Of a DNA stretch of 64,000 nt, positions 1-10,047 are shown piece after piece. Position 1 is the stretch's first letter; each line of letters starts with the position of its first letter. The notes beneath the pieces are model-generated. The model saw only the letters and a program-made list of their open reading frames with translations, was not told where the DNA came from and did not search any database. The stretch is from Microbacterium sp. p3-SID336. Lineage in GTDB: Bacteria > Actinomycetota > Actinomycetes > Actinomycetales > Microbacteriaceae. Made by a program: the position numbers and the translations under genes. The stretch lies in contig NZ_JALXPE010000010.1 of assembly GCF_025143365.1 (NCBI RefSeq), forward strand, positions 1 through 64,000. Reading direction: 5' to 3'.

Positions 1-622
1 TGCTCAGCGCGATGACACCGTAGTCCCAGCCCTTGCGCCGGTAGACGACGCTCGGGTGGTCGGTGCGCGCGTCGACGAACAGAAAGAAGTCGTGCCCGAC
101 GAGCTCCATCCGATCGACCGCTTCCTCGACGGTCATCCACTCGGCCTCGAAGCTCTTCGTGCGGATCACGACGGGCGAGTACGTCTCCTCCTCGTCGTTC
201 TGCACAGGGATGCTGCCGGTCGCGACCGCGCGCAGCACCTCCACCGAGGCCGGCTGCACGTCGATGCCCTCGAGGGAGCCGCTGCCCTTCTCGAAGTGGG
301 GGCCGCGCGGATGCTGGCGTCCGTCGACGCGCTTCTCCTTCGCACGGCGCAGCTGCTCGGTCATCTTGTCGACGGCGAGGTCGAGGGCGACGAACTTGTC
401 GCCGTCCACCGCTTCGGCGCGGACCACGGGCCCCTTGCCGATCAGCGTGAGCTCGACCGTCTCGTCGGGGACGCGTCCGTTGCGGTACACCCGATGGGTG
501 ACCTTCACGTCGAGCCGTTGAGCCTTGGCGGCGAGTGTCTCGATCTTGGCGATCTTCTCTTCGACGACGGTGCGGAAGCGATCGGTGATGCCCACCCCGA
601 CGCCGACGATACTCGTTTCCAT
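1..622 (-). CDS. hpf: Ribosome hibernation promoting factor, long form (3' end outside window)
   Basis: Binds the 30S subunit and, in the long form, drives 100S ribosome dimerisation in stationary phase. The visible 207 codons start METSIVGVGVGITDRF, the typical S30AE/RaiA beta-alpha fold, followed by a linker rich in charged residues and a C-terminal domain containing PVVIRTKSFEAEWMTVEEA, which is the conserved dimerisation domain of long HPF. The gene runs off the left edge shortly before its expected stop. ATG at 622 is preceded by a strong GGAGG (about 628-632). A TACGGT -10-like hexamer on the minus strand (685-690) would give a leader of roughly 55 bases. The identification is firm; the promoter is a guess. 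Confidence 0.93.
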   Translation of the reverse strand, partial: METSIVGVGVGITDRFRTVVEEKIAKIETLAAKAQRLDVKVTHRVYRNGRVPDETVELTLIGKGPVVRAEAVDGDKFVALDLAVDKMTEQLRRAKEKRVDGRQHPRGPHFEKGSGSLEGIDVQPASVEVLRAVATGSIPVQNDEEETYSPVVIRTKSFEAEWMTVEEAVDRMELVGHDFFLFVDARTDHPSVVYRRKGWDYGVIALS

Positions 623-753
623 TGCTGCCTCCTTGTCCCGGTCCACCCGGCCAAGGGCGGACCGTGGTCGCCTTGTGACACCCCACCGTAGCCCGCCCGG
701 CGGCGGATGTCACGGCCCTCGACCCTGTGTCTCCGGAGAGTGTGCGATGAACC

Positions 754-1401
754 TCATCCGGATCCGCGGCCGCGCGGCGTGGCGGCGAGCGCGACAGCCG
801 AGATCACCTCGAACCCGGCCACCCGCAGCGCCCTCGCGGCCTCGTCCAGGGTGGCCCCCGTGGTCACGACGTCGTCGACGATCACGACCCTCGCTCCCGG
901 CACCGCTCGCCGCGCCCGCAACGCGCCGCGCACGTTGCCGGCCCGGTCGGCAGCCCCCATCCCGCGCTGATCCGGCGTGACCCGGGCGACGGCGAGCAGG
1001 CGCTGCACCTCCGCTCCCGCCCGTCGCGCGAGCAGCTCAGGGACCCGATAACCGCGTCGCCGGAAGGCGACACGCGAGGTGGGTACGGGGACCACCCAGC
1101 ACGACGGGTCCTGTGCCGGTGCGAGGACGGTGGACAGGGCCGCCCCCAACGGGCGGGCGAGCATGGTCTCCCCGCGGTCCTTGAGTGCGCGGATGCACGC
1201 CGCGGCCGGGCCCTCGTACGGGAGCGCCGCCCGCACGGCCAGGCCGCCCGGCGTGCGGACCGTGCGCGGGGCGGGGGTCAGGGCGTCACGACACCGGTCG
1301 CACAGCAGCGTGCCCGGGGTGGCGCACCCCGCGCAGACCGCAGCGAGCAGCAGCCCGACCACCTCGCGGCCCAGCGCACGAAGGGGCGAGGTCGACGGCA
1401 T
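754..1401 (-). CDS. comF: ComF family phosphoribosyltransferase-like protein
   Basis: 215 residues. An N-terminal cysteine cluster (CAGCATPGTLLCDRC, about residues 24-38) resembles the zinc-binding double-zinc-ribbon of ComF proteins. The C-terminal half is a type I phosphoribosyltransferase domain with the PRPP loop VVIVDDVVTTGATL near residue 175. ComF is a competence/DNA-uptake accessory protein in model species; in actinobacteria it is widespread and its substrate is not established. It lies between lpqB and hpf on the same strand, 92 bases downstream of the lpqB stop, so it may be read from the mtrAB-lpqB transcript. A 10-base palindrome TCTCCGGAGA (730-739) follows the stop. Confidence 0.9.
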   Translation of the reverse strand: MPSTSPLRALGREVVGLLLAAVCAGCATPGTLLCDRCRDALTPAPRTVRTPGGLAVRAALPYEGPAAACIRALKDRGETMLARPLGAALSTVLAPAQDPSCWVVPVPTSRVAFRRRGYRVPELLARRAGAEVQRLLAVARVTPDQRGMGAADRAGNVRGALRARRAVPGARVVIVDDVVTTGATLDEAARALRVAGFEVISAVALAATPRGRGSG

Positions 1402-1493
1402 GACCCCATCCTGAGGTCCCCCGAGCCCTCACCGGATGCCGTCCACGGGACGGGGGTCGCAGGAGCGCATGAGTCCTGATCGTGCAGGAGCAG

Positions 1494-3212
1494 TCACTCC
1501 CCCGCACGAGTCGCGAGCACCGAGACGCCCTCCGCCACCTCGCGCCACGCGGAGCCCGCATGCGCGAACAGCTGACCGGTGGAGCCGAGGATCCGGACAC
1601 CCGCCGCCGTCCGCGCCCCTGCGATCGACACGGCATCACTGGGCGCGGTCTCCGAGGAGCCCGGCCCGCCGACGGTCTGCACCAGGAGCTTCGGGCTGCT
1701 GGGAGCCGCGAGCACCGCCACCCTGTCCGACCCGAGCCACACGAGCCCGGTCGAGGGCTCCACCAGCTGCGTGACCTGTTTGACATCGCCCAGCTCGGTC
1801 GGAAGACCCGCCGAGTCGCGCACCACGGCGGCGACCACCACCCACTGCTGCCCGCCGACCCCGATGACCGCCGCGACGCGAGCGCCGTCCGCCGACACGC
1901 GGATGTCCGAGATCGACGAGGCGCTCGGCCAGGCGTTCGCGACGTCGTGCGCCACCACGTCGCTCCCCCAGGCCTGCACCGCCTGCGGGCTGCCAGCGGG
2001 GACCGACCACACGTAGCCATAGGGATCCAGCGACGGCTCCACGAGCCCCGGCCTGGCGTCGAGCTCGTCGCGGCTCCCCTCGCCCACCAGGTAGACGTGC
2101 CTGTCGTCGAGCTGCACCGCGGCGTGCGAGTCGTCTGCCGCCACGTCGATCGCGAGGATCCGCTGCGGGATCGCCACGATCTCCTCGCTGATGGCGGGAA
2201 GCGGCGAGATCTCGTCCCCGATGATCCGTCCGAACGCCCCGTCCTGCAGCACCAGGGTGCCGACGTCGGGCGGGGTGTCGGCCAGCTCGACCACCCCCGC
2301 GTCGATCGTGCGCCCGTCCACGCTGAAGCGGACCTGGGAGACGTTGACGCCGGCGGCCTTCAGCGTCGCCTGCAGCTGGGTGCGCATGCGGGACAGCGTG
2401 GTCGGGTCCAGTCCTGTGGCCGGCCGCGTCAAGGCGACCTCGGCGACCTGCCCCGTGAGCGGAACCGCATCCTGCGCGAGTTGCACATCGGCCGGGAACG
2501 CGGTCTGCACGGCCGGGTCGAGCCACTCCGCCGGGGTGCCGCTGACGAGGGCCTGCGTGACGGTCGTCGCGGGGCTCTGACGCCGCGGGAACCATCGGAC
2601 GTCGGGCACGAGCCGCGACCAGGAGGCGTCGAACCACTGCAGCGGATACCCCTCGTACACGTTCGGGAACCGGGTCTCGTCGATCACGATCCCGTCCGGC
2701 GCCTGGGTGATGCGCCACTCGCCGTCGTCCATCCGCTCGAGCGCGAAGGGCACGGTCGACGCGCCGGGGGCGCCGCTGTACGCGCCTGACTCGTCCACGC
2801 TCGCGACCAGGTCGAGCTGCACCTGCACCTCGGCGGAATCCGCTTTCTCCACCTCGTCGTCGGCCACCGAGGAGGACAGCGTCCGTGCCTCCGGCCCCAC
2901 ATCGATCGACACGCCCTCCGACGGACGCCAGCTGCGCTGCAGCGGAGGTGCGAGGAACTCGCGAGCCGTGTCCCAGTTGTCCGAGGTCGTGATGCCGGCT
3001 TCCAGGAAGCCCTCCACGATCTCCTCCGGCCCGGCCCCTGCGATCGGCCCGGACGCGACGGGGAGCACGTCGACATCCTGCGGCGATTCGCCCAGCTGGA
3101 GGCCGACCGCCACGTCGCCGCTGGTGGGAAGCCCCGCGCAGGCCGGAAGCAGGAGAGCGAGCAGGGCCAGCCCGGCGACGGGCAGCCGTCTGCGCGATGC
3201 GCGTGCGCTCAC
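1494..3212 (-). CDS. lpqB: Lipoprotein LpqB, MtrAB-associated
   Basis: 572 residues, a secreted lipoprotein: basic N-terminus, hydrophobic run, then lipobox LLPAC with the lipidated Cys at residue 25. The N-terminal half contains a GerMN-type domain; the second half fits the beta-propeller of LpqB. In mycobacteria LpqB interacts with the MtrB sensor and affects cell-wall homeostasis and division. Its start overlaps the mtrB stop by four bases (3209-3212), so the two are translationally coupled; gene order mtrA-mtrB-lpqB is the conserved actinobacterial one. Confidence 0.95.
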   Translation of the reverse strand: MSARASRRRLPVAGLALLALLLPACAGLPTSGDVAVGLQLGESPQDVDVLPVASGPIAGAGPEEIVEGFLEAGITTSDNWDTAREFLAPPLQRSWRPSEGVSIDVGPEARTLSSSVADDEVEKADSAEVQVQLDLVASVDESGAYSGAPGASTVPFALERMDDGEWRITQAPDGIVIDETRFPNVYEGYPLQWFDASWSRLVPDVRWFPRRQSPATTVTQALVSGTPAEWLDPAVQTAFPADVQLAQDAVPLTGQVAEVALTRPATGLDPTTLSRMRTQLQATLKAAGVNVSQVRFSVDGRTIDAGVVELADTPPDVGTLVLQDGAFGRIIGDEISPLPAISEEIVAIPQRILAIDVAADDSHAAVQLDDRHVYLVGEGSRDELDARPGLVEPSLDPYGYVWSVPAGSPQAVQAWGSDVVAHDVANAWPSASSISDIRVSADGARVAAVIGVGGQQWVVVAAVVRDSAGLPTELGDVKQVTQLVEPSTGLVWLGSDRVAVLAAPSSPKLLVQTVGGPGSSETAPSDAVSIAGARTAAGVRILGSTGQLFAHAGSAWREVAEGVSVLATRAGE

Positions 3213-4891
3213 GACAGCCCCTCCTTCCCGTCGAGCAGTTCAGAGTACGTCTCGGCGATGGAGATCGGCTGAGTCGCGTCGCCGAGCTCGGCCAGCGGCT
3301 CCTGCGGCTCGACCGACACCGGGCTCGGGCCGTCCAGCACACCGCCGTGCCGCGGGATCGTCAGCACGAAGTTCGAACCGACACCGAGCTCGGACCACAC
3401 CGCGAGGGTCCCGCCGTGCAGCGTCGCGTCGCCGAGCGCGATCGAGAGCCCGAGCCCCGTGCCGCCGATGGTGCGCTGCCGTGACGGGTCCGCGCGCCAG
3501 AACCGGTCGAACACCCGCTCCGCGTCCTCCGGGTCCATCCCGAGACCGAAGTCGCGGACCCCGGCGGCGACGGCGTGCTGGTTGCTGTCCACGGTGACGA
3601 CGACCGGACGCCCCTCGCCGTGCTCGATGGCGTTGCCGATGAGGTTGCGCAGTACCCGGCGCACGCGGCGCGGGTCCATGTCCACGGGCGAGTAGCCACC
3701 AGGCGCGACCAGGCGGAGCTCGGTGCCGCGCCCCTCGGCGAGCGGCCGCATCTGCTCGATGATGTCCTCCGCGAGCTGCGCGAGACTCGTGGCCTCCAGT
3801 TCGAGCTGCACCGAGCCGGCGTCGTAGCGGCTGATCTCCAGCAGATCCGACAGCAGCGTCTCGAAGCGCTGCACCTGCGTGTGCAGCAGCTCCGCCGTCC
3901 GCGCCGTCGTGGGGTCGAACTCCCCGCGCTGATCGTTGAGCATGTCGGCGGCGAGACGGATCGTGGTGAGGGGCGTGCGCAGCTCGTGCGAGACGTCGGA
4001 CACGAACCGCTGCTGCACCATCGACAGCTCGCCGAGCTCCTTGATCTGCGCCTCGATGCTGTCGGCCATCGCGTTGAAGGAGCGGCCGAGCGTCGCCAGC
4101 TCATCCTCCCCGTGCACCTCCAGCCGCACGCCGAGATCGCCGGCTGCCAGACGCGCGCTGGTCTCCGCGGCCTGCACGATCGGCGTCGACACCGTGCGCA
4201 GCACGATCCAGGAGATGGCGGCCACGATCGCGACCAGTCCGATGCCGGCGATCCACAGCGTGCGCTGCACGAACAGGAGCGTCTGGTTCGCATCGGCGAG
4301 GTCGTAGGCGAAGTAGATCGCGAACGCCCCGGCCTCCGGCACCTGGAGCTGCTGCCCGACGATGATGCCGGGCACCTCGCCGCCGCCCTCCACCGGGAGC
4401 GCGACGGACTGCCAGGCCTGACGGTCGTCGAACTCCTCGACGCGGGTCACGAGCTCGGGCGTCAGCAGGTTCGCAGTGAGTCCCGCCGTGAACCCGTTGA
4501 GGCGGACGGCGCCCTCCTCGCCCTCGACCTTGAATCCCGCGAGCTGGTCGGCACTCGACGTGCGGGCGAGGGTGTCGGGGATGCTGTTCCAGAGATCGGT
4601 GAGCGCGGCGGGGTCGTCCCCGACCTCGGCCACGTCGAGGATGCTCTGCGCCTGATCGACAGCGCGACGGGCGTCGTCGAGGGCCACGTTCTTGCGCGAG
4701 ACGAACAGATCGTTCTGGATCACGAGCGCCATCGTGACGCAGGTGATGAAGATCGCCAGAGACGTCGCGATCAGGGTGATGGCGAGTGTGCGGAACCGCA
4801 GCGAGCGACGCCACAGCGCGGCGAGCACGGTCGGCCAGCCGCGCCAGTCGCGCAGGACAGCGACGGCCGTGGTCGCTGTCGTCGCGGCCAT
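3209..4891 (-). CDS. mtrB: Sensor histidine kinase MtrB
   Basis: Membrane histidine kinase, about 560 residues. Two membrane segments flank an extracytoplasmic sensor domain, followed by HAMP, a HisKA dimerisation helix with the phospho-acceptor motif SHELRTPLTTIR, and an HATPase_c domain with N-box (NLIGNAIEHGEG), and GTGLGLS G-box. It phosphorylates MtrA, the partner regulator of cell-wall and division genes. I prefer ATG at 4891, seven bases past the mtrA stop; a TTG at 4927 would extend the protein by 12 residues and overlap mtrA. The choice is uncertain because neither has a strong ribosome-binding site. Confidence 0.94.
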   Translation of the reverse strand: MAATTATTAVAVLRDWRGWPTVLAALWRRSLRFRTLAITLIATSLAIFITCVTMALVIQNDLFVSRKNVALDDARRAVDQAQSILDVAEVGDDPAALTDLWNSIPDTLARTSSADQLAGFKVEGEEGAVRLNGFTAGLTANLLTPELVTRVEEFDDRQAWQSVALPVEGGGEVPGIIVGQQLQVPEAGAFAIYFAYDLADANQTLLFVQRTLWIAGIGLVAIVAAISWIVLRTVSTPIVQAAETSARLAAGDLGVRLEVHGEDELATLGRSFNAMADSIEAQIKELGELSMVQQRFVSDVSHELRTPLTTIRLAADMLNDQRGEFDPTTARTAELLHTQVQRFETLLSDLLEISRYDAGSVQLELEATSLAQLAEDIIEQMRPLAEGRGTELRLVAPGGYSPVDMDPRRVRRVLRNLIGNAIEHGEGRPVVVTVDSNQHAVAAGVRDFGLGMDPEDAERVFDRFWRADPSRQRTIGGTGLGLSIALGDATLHGGTLAVWSELGVGSNFVLTIPRHGGVLDGPSPVSVEPQEPLAELGDATQPISIAETYSELLDGKEGLS

Positions 4892-4898
4892 CGGGCGC

Positions 4899-5579
4899 CT
4901 AGGTGACGCTGCCGGCGCGATAGCCAACGCCGCGCACGGTCATCACGATCTTCGGGTTGTCCGGGTCGAGCTCCACCTTGGCGCGCAGTCGCTGCACGTG
5001 CACGTTCACCAGCCGGGTGTCCGCCTTGTAGTGGTAGCCCCACACCTGCTCCAGCAGCATCTCGCGGGAGAACACCTGCTGCGGCTTCGACGCGAGAGCC
5101 ACCAGGAGCTGGAACTCCAGGGGGGTCAGGGCGATGGGGGTCGTGCCGCGGCGGACCTCATGCGCGTCCACGTCGACGGTGAGGTCGCCGATGCGCAGCT
5201 GCTCGCTCGTGGTCTGCGGCGTGGGGCGGAGGCGGGTGCGGATGCGCGCCACCAGCTCCTTCGGGTTGAAGGGCTTCACCATGTAGTCGTCGGCGCCCAC
5301 TTCGAGACCACGGACGACGTCGGCCGTGTCGCTGCGGGCGGTGAGCATGATGATCGGAACCCCGGACTCGGCGCGGATCCGCGTGCAGATCTCGATGCCG
5401 TCCATCCCCGGGAGCATCAGGTCGAGCAGCACCAGGTCGGGACGCTGTGCGCGCCACTCGTCGACCGCCCGCGCACCGTCAGCGCAGAACACCGGCTCGA
5501 AGCCCTCCGTGCGCAGCACGATGCCGATCATCTCGGCGAGCGCGGTGTCGTCGTCGACCACAAGGATGCGTGAGGTCAT
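4899..5579 (-). CDS. mtrA: Response regulator MtrA
   Basis: OmpR/PhoB-family response regulator of 226 residues. The receiver domain has the acidic pair near residues 9-11, phospho-acceptor Asp53 (LLDLMLPGMDG) and the conserved Lys in MVKPFNPKELV; the C-terminal winged helix ends with VRGVGYRAG. Partner of MtrB, controlling cell-wall hydrolases, division and osmotic response in relatives. ATG at 5579 is chosen over an upstream in-frame ATG at 5630 because the receiver fold begins there and a TAAGGT -10 box lies exactly seven bases upstream, the layout of a leaderless mRNA. Confidence 0.96.
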   Translation of the reverse strand: MTSRILVVDDDTALAEMIGIVLRTEGFEPVFCADGARAVDEWRAQRPDLVLLDLMLPGMDGIEICTRIRAESGVPIIMLTARSDTADVVRGLEVGADDYMVKPFNPKELVARIRTRLRPTPQTTSEQLRIGDLTVDVDAHEVRRGTTPIALTPLEFQLLVALASKPQQVFSREMLLEQVWGYHYKADTRLVNVHVQRLRAKVELDPDNPKIVMTVRGVGYRAGSVT

Positions 5580-5586
5580 AACTGTT

Positions 5587-5592
5587 ACCTTA
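5587..5592 (-). promoter_or_regulatory. -10 element of mtrA (leaderless)
   Basis: TAAGGT on the minus strand, seven bases before the mtrA ATG. Fits the actinobacterial TANNNT-N6/7-ATG layout in which transcription starts at the first base of the start codon. No clear -35 is visible. Confidence 0.55.
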
Positions 5593-5674
5593 TGGCACCG
5601 AGTCCCGCCCTCCCCAGGTCTGCGCGTCACCGCGCGGATATGACACGATGGGAGCGCACGACGGAGGGAGGCCC

Positions 5675-7204
5675 GTGAGCGGCCAGACGTGGACCCCAGC
5701 CCCCAAGAAGGGGATCATCCCCCTTCATCCGCTGACCTTCGGGATGCTGTTGGGGAAGTCCTTCGCCGCCCTCCGCCACAACCCGAAGGTGCTCTTCGGG
5801 TTCGCCGTGGTTATCCAGTTCATCGTGGTGATCGCGACCGCGGGTGTCATGGGCGTCGTGCTGTTCACGACCGTCACCCGGCTGGAGACGCTGTCGCCGT
5901 CGTCGCCCGACTTCGAGGCCGTGTTCGCGGGCACCGTCGCCATCAACCTCATCGCGGGGCTCGCGGTCGGGCTCGCGTCGATCGCGTTCACAGCCATGAT
6001 GCAGGGCGTGGTCGCGGCCGAGGTCGGGTACGCCTCCGTCGGCGTCAAGGCCACGCTCGGGATGCTGTGGCGCCGCATGATCCCCGCCTTCTGGCGCCTC
6101 GTCGGCTTCGCGTCGATCGCGGTCGTCGCGGTGTTCGGCGCGCTGGCGATCGTGGCGGGCGTCGTCGGCGCCCTGCTCGCGGGCGGCCTCGGCGGCACCC
6201 CCGAGTTCGTCGGCATCATCGTGCTCGTGGTGCTGCTGCTGGCCCTGGCCGCGGTCCCGCTGACCGTCTGGCTCACCACGAAGCTGCTCCTGGTGCCGTC
6301 GATCCTCGTGCTGGAGCGCGCCCGCTTCCGCGAGGCGTTCGTGCGGTCGTGGCGCCTGACGAGGGGCCGGTTCTGGGTCGCCTTCGGCGTCACGTTCCTG
6401 ATCAGCCTCATCATGGGGCTCGCGATGCAGGTCGTGAGCTTCCCCACCGCGATGGTCTCGTCGTTCCTCGGCACGGTCGTCGCCCCCACCGGCGCCTCGG
6501 AGCCGAGCGCCGTGATCGGCTTCGTCTTCGCGCTGCTCGCGCCGCAGGTGCTGCTGCTGATCCTGCAGGCGATCACCATCGTGGTGCAGAGCACGGGTGG
6601 CGTCCTCGTCTACCTCGACTGCCGGATGCGCTACGAGGGACTCGACCAGACACTCCTCTCCTACGTGGAGCGTCGCGACCTGGGCTGGACGGAGGAGCAG
6701 CTGGGCGACCCGTTCGTCGTGGACCCCGCGCGCGCCGTCAGCTCCGCGCCCCCGCCCCGACAGGTGCCCGATCACGTCAGGATGACCCAGGGTTACGGCT
6801 ACCCGCCGGCGGGCGCGCCCGGTGCGCAGCCCTACGGCGGGCAGCCGTACGCTGGTCAGCCCTACGCTGGTCAGCCCTACGGCGCGCAGCCGTACGGTGC
6901 GCAGCCGTATTCGGGACAGCCCTACGGCGCGCAGCCCTACGGCGCGCAGCCCTACGGTGCGCAGCCCTCCGGCGGGCAGCCGAACACGGGACAGCCGCAC
7001 GACGCAGCGTCCGGGTCACCGCAGGCCCAGCCACCCGCGTCTCCGTCGCAGGCGGCCGCGGTTCCGGCGCCGCCGTTCCCTGCCGACGCTCCCGCCGCGT
7101 TCGCTCCCCCGCCTCCCCCCGCCGTGCCGCCCGCGACATCCGTCGACCGCCCCACCGCGGAGGGCGACTGGGCAGCGCCCGGCTCCGGCGACTCCTCGGC
7201 ATGA
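5675..7204 (+). CDS. Multi-pass membrane protein with glycine/proline/tyrosine-rich repeat tail
   Basis: About 509 residues. The first ~350 residues hold some six hydrophobic segments and look like the membrane region seen in actinobacterial proteins with a glycerophosphodiester phosphodiesterase-type membrane domain (no catalytic GDPD residues seen). The tail carries about eleven five-residue repeats of the YGAQP/YAGQP kind (bases about 6826-6990) and then a Pro/Ala-rich stretch. GTG at 5675 is preferred because GGAGGGAGG precedes it; an ATG at 5648 is possible. The stop overlaps the next start (ATGA at 7201). It begins a run with DUF4129, DUF4350, MoxR and DUF58 genes; function unknown. Confidence 0.8.
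   Translation: MSGQTWTPAPKKGIIPLHPLTFGMLLGKSFAALRHNPKVLFGFAVVIQFIVVIATAGVMGVVLFTTVTRLETLSPSSPDFEAVFAGTVAINLIAGLAVGLASIAFTAMMQGVVAAEVGYASVGVKATLGMLWRRMIPAFWRLVGFASIAVVAVFGALAIVAGVVGALLAGGLGGTPEFVGIIVLVVLLLALAAVPLTVWLTTKLLLVPSILVLERARFREAFVRSWRLTRGRFWVAFGVTFLISLIMGLAMQVVSFPTAMVSSFLGTVVAPTGASEPSAVIGFVFALLAPQVLLLILQAITIVVQSTGGVLVYLDCRMRYEGLDQTLLSYVERRDLGWTEEQLGDPFVVDPARAVSSAPPPRQVPDHVRMTQGYGYPPAGAPGAQPYGGQPYAGQPYAGQPYGAQPYGAQPYSGQPYGAQPYGAQPYGAQPSGGQPNTGQPHDAASGSPQAQPPASPSQAAAVPAPPFPADAPAAFAPPPPPAVPPATSVDRPTAEGDWAAPGSGDSSA
6826..6990 (+). repeat. 15-base minisatellite encoding YGAQP-type repeats
   Basis: About eleven degenerate 15-base units (CAGCCCTACGGCGCG and variants) in frame, encoding QPYGA, QPYAG, QPYSG and similar. 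In-frame copy number change would alter only the length of the cytoplasmic or surface tail. Confidence 0.85.
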
Positions 7205-7842
7205 TCCTCCCCGCCGACGCCCCTCTCATCCCCGACGGGGACGAAGCCCGCCGCTGGGCGGAGCAGGAGCTGGCCAACCCGCGCTACGCCGACGCGAAGC
7301 CCACCTGGTTCGATCTCGTGGCGCGGGACGTCGCGCGCTTCCTCGCCGATCTCTTCAGCTCGGGCAACGGCGCGGCCGTCGGTCCCGCCGCGCTCATCGT
7401 CGTCACCGTGCTGATCGCCCTCGCCCTGGTCGTCGCGCTGCTGATCTGGGGCCGGCCGCGTCGCTCGCGGGCCGTCCGCCGCCCGAACACCCACCTGCTG
7501 GGCGCCGACGACGACCGCACCGCCGCGCAGCTGCGCAGCGATGCCGAGCGCAGCGCCAGGGACGGCGACTGGGACACGGCCGTGGTGCTGCGCTACCGCG
7601 CCATCGCCCGCAGCCTGCTGGAGCGGGACCTCATCGACCCCGCCCCCGGTGCCACCGCGCAGTCCATCGCCCGCTCCGCCAGCGGCGTGTTCACCGACGA
7701 GGCGGCGGCGATGAGCCGTGCCGCCGCTGCCTTCGACGACGTGCGGTACCTGCGTCACCCGGCCTCGGAGCAGGACTATCGCGAGCTGACGGCCACGGAC
7801 GAGCGACTGCGCGCCCGCCGCCCCGAGGTGGTCCCGGCATGA
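7201..7842 (+). CDS. DUF4129 domain-containing membrane protein
   Basis: 213 residues starting MILPADAPLIPDGDEARRWA. One membrane segment near residues 60-85 and a C-terminal cytoplasmic DUF4129 domain (AERSARDGDWDTAVVLRYRA, FDDVRYLRHPASEQDYREL). DUF4129 domains often occur in transglutaminase-like and MoxR-associated proteins. Start and stop overlap both neighbours by four bases (ATGA at 7201 and 7839), so it is translationally coupled within the MoxR cluster. Role unknown; probably part of a membrane-linked MoxR/DUF58 chaperone system. Confidence 0.85.
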   Translation: MILPADAPLIPDGDEARRWAEQELANPRYADAKPTWFDLVARDVARFLADLFSSGNGAAVGPAALIVVTVLIALALVVALLIWGRPRRSRAVRRPNTHLLGADDDRTAAQLRSDAERSARDGDWDTAVVLRYRAIARSLLERDLIDPAPGATAQSIARSASGVFTDEAAAMSRAAAAFDDVRYLRHPASEQDYRELTATDERLRARRPEVVPA

Positions 7843-9023
7843 CGACGACAGCGCAGAGGAGCGCAGCACGCACCACGGCCGAGCGCCGTCCACGCCGCGT
7901 CGCAGCCGTCGCGGGGTGGAGCCTGATCGGGGTGCTCGTGCTCGCGGTCGCCTTCGCGGCCTCGCAGCTCGCCGCCAGCGGCCCCGGCGCCCGCGGCACC
8001 CTGGACCCGGAGAGCCGCAACGGCACCGGTGCGCTCGCGCTCGCCGAGATCCTGCGCGACCAGGGCGTGGAGGTCGAGGTCGTGCGCACCCGCGCCGCTG
8101 CCGTCGCGGCGCTCGACGACGACGCGACCCTTGCGATGACCAACCCCTACACCCTCTCCGACGAGGCGATCGACGCACTGATCGCCCCCGCGGAACGCGT
8201 GGTGTTCCTCTCCGCGAGCACGCACCTGCTGGGCGAGCTGGGCATCGGCGAGACCGCCCAGGTGGCACCGGGGACGGTGACCGCGGAGTGCGAGATCCCG
8301 GAGTTCGCGCACGTCGGCGCCATCCGCCCCGACCGGGTGTTCGCCGCCGCCGACGGCGTGACGGCCTGTTTCGGCGACGACGATGCCGCGGCGGTGCTCG
8401 TGGACGACGAGAGCCAGCACCGCACGGTCGTCGACGGGACCCGACTGTTCAGCAACGCCGCCCTCGCCGAGGACGGAAACGCCGCCCTCGCCCTCGCCGT
8501 GCTCGGCCAGGAGGACCGCCTGGTCTGGTACGTGCCCTCGTTCGAGGACACCGATATCGAGGGCACCGCACCGGACACGCTCGGCGACCTCACGCCGGAC
8601 TGGGTCACCCCCGCGATCCTCCTGCTGCTCGCCGCCGGACTCGCGGTCGCCGTCGCCCGCGGGCAGCGCTTCGGTCCGCTCGTGGCCGAGACGCTTCCCG
8701 TCACCGTGCGCGCCTCCGAGACGATGCACGGCCGCGCCAGGCTGACCGCGCGAGCAGGAGACGCGGCGCATGCGGCGCAGGCCCTCCGTGAAGGCGCCCG
8801 CGCCCGCCTCGCCCACCGCCTCGGCCTCGCCGCGCATGCGCACACGGACGAGATCGCCGACGCGGCCTCCGACCGGCTGCGGATTCCCCGCGGCTCGCTG
8901 CAGGACCTGCTCGACGGACCGCCGCCGCGTGACGACGCCGCCCTCATCCACCTCGCCCGCCGCCTGGACGAGCTCGAGACCGCCGTCGATGCGAGCGCCC
9001 GCACCTCACGGAGCGACAGCTGA
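7839..9023 (+). CDS. DUF4350 domain-containing membrane protein
   Basis: 394 residues. N-terminal membrane helix (WSLIGVLVLAVAFAASQLAA), an extracytoplasmic DUF4350 domain beginning DPESRNGTGALALAEILRDQG, then a second hydrophobic helix near residue 265 (PAILLLLAAGLAVAVA) and a cytoplasmic helical tail. DUF4350 has a class I glutamine-amidotransferase-like/ThuA-like fold without obvious catalytic residues here. Coupled by ATGA to the DUF4129 gene and followed 52 bases later by moxR. Family membership is clear, function is not known. Confidence 0.87.
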   Translation: MTTTAQRSAARTTAERRPRRVAAVAGWSLIGVLVLAVAFAASQLAASGPGARGTLDPESRNGTGALALAEILRDQGVEVEVVRTRAAAVAALDDDATLAMTNPYTLSDEAIDALIAPAERVVFLSASTHLLGELGIGETAQVAPGTVTAECEIPEFAHVGAIRPDRVFAAADGVTACFGDDDAAAVLVDDESQHRTVVDGTRLFSNAALAEDGNAALALAVLGQEDRLVWYVPSFEDTDIEGTAPDTLGDLTPDWVTPAILLLLAAGLAVAVARGQRFGPLVAETLPVTVRASETMHGRARLTARAGDAAHAAQALREGARARLAHRLGLAAHAHTDEIADAASDRLRIPRGSLQDLLDGPPPRDDAALIHLARRLDELETAVDASARTSRSDS

Positions 9024-9075
9024 TGCGCCGACACTCCGCCACCGATCCACTCACCCTGCACGCCGAGGAGACCCC

Positions 9076-10047
<972 letters not shown>

